Under the pieces are notes generated by a model that saw only the letters and a program-made list of their open reading frames with translations, made no database searches and had not been told where the DNA came from. Position numbers and translations under genes: made by a program. Shown piece by piece: positions 5,910 through 8,201 of a stretch of DNA of 8,201 nt (the stretch's first letter is position 1; each line of letters begins with the position of its first letter). Source of the DNA: Deltaproteobacteria bacterium (GTDB lineage Bacteria > Desulfobacterota > Binatia > UBA9968); contig VBLN01000265.1 in assembly GCA_005878685.1 (NCBI GenBank), positions 5,029 through 13,229 on the forward strand, written 5' to 3'.

Positions 5910-7454
5910 ATGAGTCAGCAAATAAGCGGGCTCACTATTTTCGTGCTCCTATCAGTTCTATTCATTGGGGCGGCTTCCGCCGCGCAGGCGCCCAAGCCTG
6001 GCGGCGTCCTCAATGCCACCTTGATCGAAGCGCCGCCAAGCTTCTCCATTCACGAGGAAGCCACGATCGGCGCGGTCTGGCCGGCGATGCCCTGCTACAA
6101 CAATCTGGTCCTCTTTGATCCGTTGAAAAAACAGGAAAGCCCCGACTCGATTATTGGAGAGCTGGCCGAGAGATGGACCTTGCAAGACGGTGGGAGGAGC
6201 CTGGTCTTTTTTCTGAGGAAAGATGTGAAATGGCACGATGGCCGGCCTTTTACTTCCCAGGACGTGAAGCACACCTTCGACGTCGTGCGCGAAGCGCCCG
6301 GAATGACCGTCAAGCTTCGGGTCAACCCGCGTCAGCTCTGGTACGAGAACATAGCTTCGATCTCCGCCTGAAGAGACCGCAGCCCTCTCTAATGCTCATG
6401 TTGGCCTCCGGCTATTCGCCGGTCTACCCGGCGCACATTCCACCGGCGGAGTTGAGGACCAAGTGCGTCGGTACGGGTCCGTTCAAGCTCAAGGAGATTC
6501 GACCCGGAGAGCTGATCGAGTACGTCAAAAATACCGACTATTTCCTGAAGGGACGCCCCTATCTCGAGGGGATTCGCTATACCATCATCAGAGATCGAAA
6601 CACCCGCTATTCGGCGATTCAGGCCGGGCGGCAAGACGTGCCCTACCCACTGGAGATCGCCAAGACGATCGCCGAAACGGTGAAACAATCGGCACCCAAA
6701 CTCGTTCTCACTGAGCACACCACAAACGTGTATGACTCCTTCTTCGTCAATTGGTCGCGACCGATCTTTTCTGATCTAAAGCTGCGCAACGCGCTCAATC
6801 TCGCGGTTGACCGAAAGGGATATATCAAGGCCGCGAGGCAAAGCGCCGCCGTGAGCGGCGGCGTGATGCTGCCGCCGCCGTACGGGGTCTGGGGACTCTC
6901 CGCCGCCGAGCAGGCGAAGATGCCGGGCTTCGGCGATCCTGCAAAACAGAGGCGGCTATGGTCCATCCAAGCCCTTGAAGCTCACCGTCTCCACGCGGGC
7001 CATTCCTTCTTACGTCGAGATCACGAGCTACGTCGTGGATCAGTTGAGGCAACTCGGCATCGAAGCGACGATCGAACAGATAGAAACCGGCGTCTGGCAT
7101 GCCAAGATGACGCGCAGAGAATTCGAGCTGGCCGTGGACCAAACCGGCATCGGGCCGGACGATCCGGATGCCAGGCTCTACGAAGGTTTCAAATGCGGCT
7201 CGCCGCGTAACTACTCCGGGTATTGCAACAAGGAGGTCGATGCGATGATCGACAAACAGTCGGAGATCATCGAACAGAAGAAGCGGCTCGATCTCGTCCA
7301 CGAGATCGACAAGCGCCTGCAACTCGACGGCGCACGGTTCATCCTCGGCCACAGCAAAGAGTACGTGCTGATGCAGCCTTACGTGAAGAATCTCATCCCG
7401 CACCAGTCGATCTATAACTACGGAAGGATGCAAGAGGTTTGGCTCGACAAGTGA
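5910..7454 (+). pseudogene. second family 5 solute-binding protein copy, inactivated by two deletions
   Basis: This is a diverged duplicate of the upstream binding protein with a good ribosome binding site (GAGGAGG, 5896-5902), ATG 5910 and an intact signal peptide (cleavage near A-A-S-A, residue 24). It follows the intact copy codon for codon to S-I at 6357-6362. There 28 bp are missing (E-A-P-D-P-H-T-V-A of the paralogue plus one base), which throws the frame onto TGA 6369-6371. Homology resumes in the second frame with R-L-K-R-P-Q-P and runs to G-D-P-A-K-Q-R near 6952. There 29 bp are missing (the A-E-A-K-K-L-L-A-E-A region), and the original frame returns with G-G-Y-G-P-S-K-P-L-K-L. The last part ends in the same M-Q-E-V-W-L-D-K as the intact copy. 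The net loss of 57 bp is 19 codons, but the TGA between the two cuts stops translation after 153 residues. A truncated periplasmic fragment is the only likely product. Confidence 0.88.
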
Positions 7455-7459
7455 GGCGC
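7413..7459 (+). repeat. 47-bp exact direct repeat, copy 2
   Basis: Identical to 5799-5845. It spans the 3' end of the broken binding-protein copy and the ribosome binding site of the permease. The following 15 bases after one mismatch (gtgctgttctatctt) also match. Confidence 0.85.
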
Positions 7460-7460
7460 C

Positions 7461-8201
7461 GTGCTGTTCTATCTTCTCCAGCGTGCCGCGACCGCCGTTC
7501 TGACGCTGTTCGGAATGTCAGTGTTAATCTTCGTCCTGTTGCGTCTCGTTCCGGGGGACATTGTCGATATTATCTTTTCCTCGGCAGGCTTCGTGAATCC
7601 GGCGGCCCGGGCGGAGATCGCGCGCGAGCTCGGAGTGGACCAGCCAATCGCGGTTCAGTACGGCCGCTGGCTTAAGGACATCGCGAAAGAGGATTTGGGA
7701 AAGTCTTATCGATACGACATTCCCGCATGGCAGGTCGTCAAACCGCGAATTCCCGTCACCGTCGAGCTGGCCGTCCTCGCGCTGCTCGTCGCAGTGATCA
7801 TCGGAGTTTTTACCGGCGTGCTCAGCGCCGTGCGCCAGGACAGCGCGCTCGACTACGTCTTGCGTCTGCTGAGCCTCGCCGGCCTCTCGATGCCTTCATT
7901 CTGGCTCGGCATGCTGATCATTCTTTTCCTGGTCTCTTGGACGGGATGGATTCCCGCCATGATCTACGTCTCCCCGTTTCAAGACCTGCGCGCGCACCTG
8001 CTTCAATTTATCTTTCCCGCTCTGGCGGTCGGCTACCGCTACTGCGCTTTGATCATGCGCATCACGCGCTCTTCGATGCTGGAGGTGCTCCGCGAGGACT
8101 ACGTCCGAACCGCGCGAGCCAAGGGCCAGCGGGAATGGCCCGTGGTGTTTCGCCACGCGCTGGCCAACGCCATGCTTCCCATCATCACGGTGATCGGCTT
8201 C
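7461..8201 (+). CDS. DppB/OppB-type ABC permease, 5' part (runs off window)
   Basis: The frame from GTG 7461 stays open to the window end (247 codons; full family length is about 310-340). It encodes the first inner-membrane permease of a peptide/nickel-type importer. A hydrophobic first helix (about residues 9-30) leads to VPGD. The periplasmic part has R-E-L-G-V-D-Q-P (55-62), Q-Y-G-R-W-L (66-71) and E-D-L-G-K-S (77-82). Helices follow at about 98-124, 131-165 and 182-203. The EAA loop that docks the ATPase, E-D-Y-V-R-T-A-R-A-K-G (212-222), continues as V-V-F-R-H-A-L-A-N-A-M-L-P (228-240), which is diagnostic. GTG was chosen because GAGG (7453-7456), overlapping the stop of the preceding gene, sits at the right distance and because the family N-terminus starts here. 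Normal partners (a DppC-like permease and one or two ATPases) would be expected beyond the edge. Confidence 0.92.
   Translation, partial: MLFYLLQRAATAVLTLFGMSVLIFVLLRLVPGDIVDIIFSSAGFVNPAARAEIARELGVDQPIAVQYGRWLKDIAKEDLGKSYRYDIPAWQVVKPRIPVTVELAVLALLVAVIIGVFTGVLSAVRQDSALDYVLRLLSLAGLSMPSFWLGMLIILFLVSWTGWIPAMIYVSPFQDLRAHLLQFIFPALAVGYRYCALIMRITRSSMLEVLREDYVRTARAKGQREWPVVFRHALANAMLPIITVIGF

Larger units (their letters stand above)
5896..7509 (+). repeat. tandem duplication unit, copy 2 (with 57 bp deleted)
   Basis: Second unit, beginning with GAGGAGGTCGCGC (5896-5908). It is 57 bp shorter than copy 1 because of deletions of 28 bp at about 6362 and 29 bp at about 6952. No other indel is needed to align the units. 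At its right end the permease reading continues uninterrupted. Confidence 0.75.

Noticed and set aside
5061..5921. Long minus-strand frame (286 codons) opposite the intact receptor
   Set aside because: It lies antisense to a clear family 5 gene, has no family features of its own and mirrors the codon bias of the G/C-rich sense strand.
6173..7210. Middle part of the second receptor as an independent gene
   Set aside because: Its first 65 or so codons are the out-of-frame reading of the receptor N-terminus, and homology starts only after the 28-bp deletion. It has no own start or signal peptide.

Overview
The window looks like a piece of a Gram-negative, probably uncultured soil or sediment bacterium. 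The signs are secreted proteins with Sec-type signal peptides, a GspA/ExeA-type ATPase with a cell-wall-binding end, and several solute-binding proteins of ABC importers. Lineages such as Binatota, Methylomirabilota or former Deltaproteobacteria carry many such genes, but this placement is an impression from protein style only. No RNA gene, CRISPR array, transposase or integrase is visible.

Left part (1-2771): a small secreted protein of unknown function lies on the minus strand (229-723). Across a 274-bp divergent intergenic region lies a plus-strand ExeA/GspA-like gene. It is now split over three reading frames: AAA ATPase 998-1753, repeat-containing linker plus membrane segment from about 1756, and LysM-like domain 2379-2771. 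Restoring one A at 1746-1749 and one T at 2377-2380 makes a single 591-residue protein with the classic order ATPase, membrane helix, peptidoglycan-binding domain.

Middle (2772-4238): after a 311-bp non-coding stretch with a plausible promoter and a perfect 14-bp palindrome comes a NMT1/SsuA-like solute-binding protein gene (3083-4114). It is interrupted by an in-frame TAG at codon 52, where a TGG (Trp) codon would be expected. No permease or ATPase accompanies it.

Right part (4239-8201): a peptide/nickel-type ABC importer region. An intact family 5 solute-binding protein (4239-5840) is followed by a 16-codon remnant of a DppB-type permease, a second broken copy of the binding protein (5910-7454), and the real DppB-type permease (from 7461, running off the window). 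This is best explained by tandem duplication of a 1671-bp unit that began at the binding-protein ribosome binding site and ended inside permease codon 17. The second copy later lost 28 bp and 29 bp. The start-to-start spacings (1608 versus 1551) differ by exactly 57, so these deletions explain the whole length difference.

I see no new defence or mobile system. The notable features are the tandem-duplication scar and the run of three inactivated genes (two 1-nt homopolymer losses, one nonsense codon, two short deletions). Either this is a decaying transport/envelope locus, or part of it (the homopolymer losses) is assembly error.
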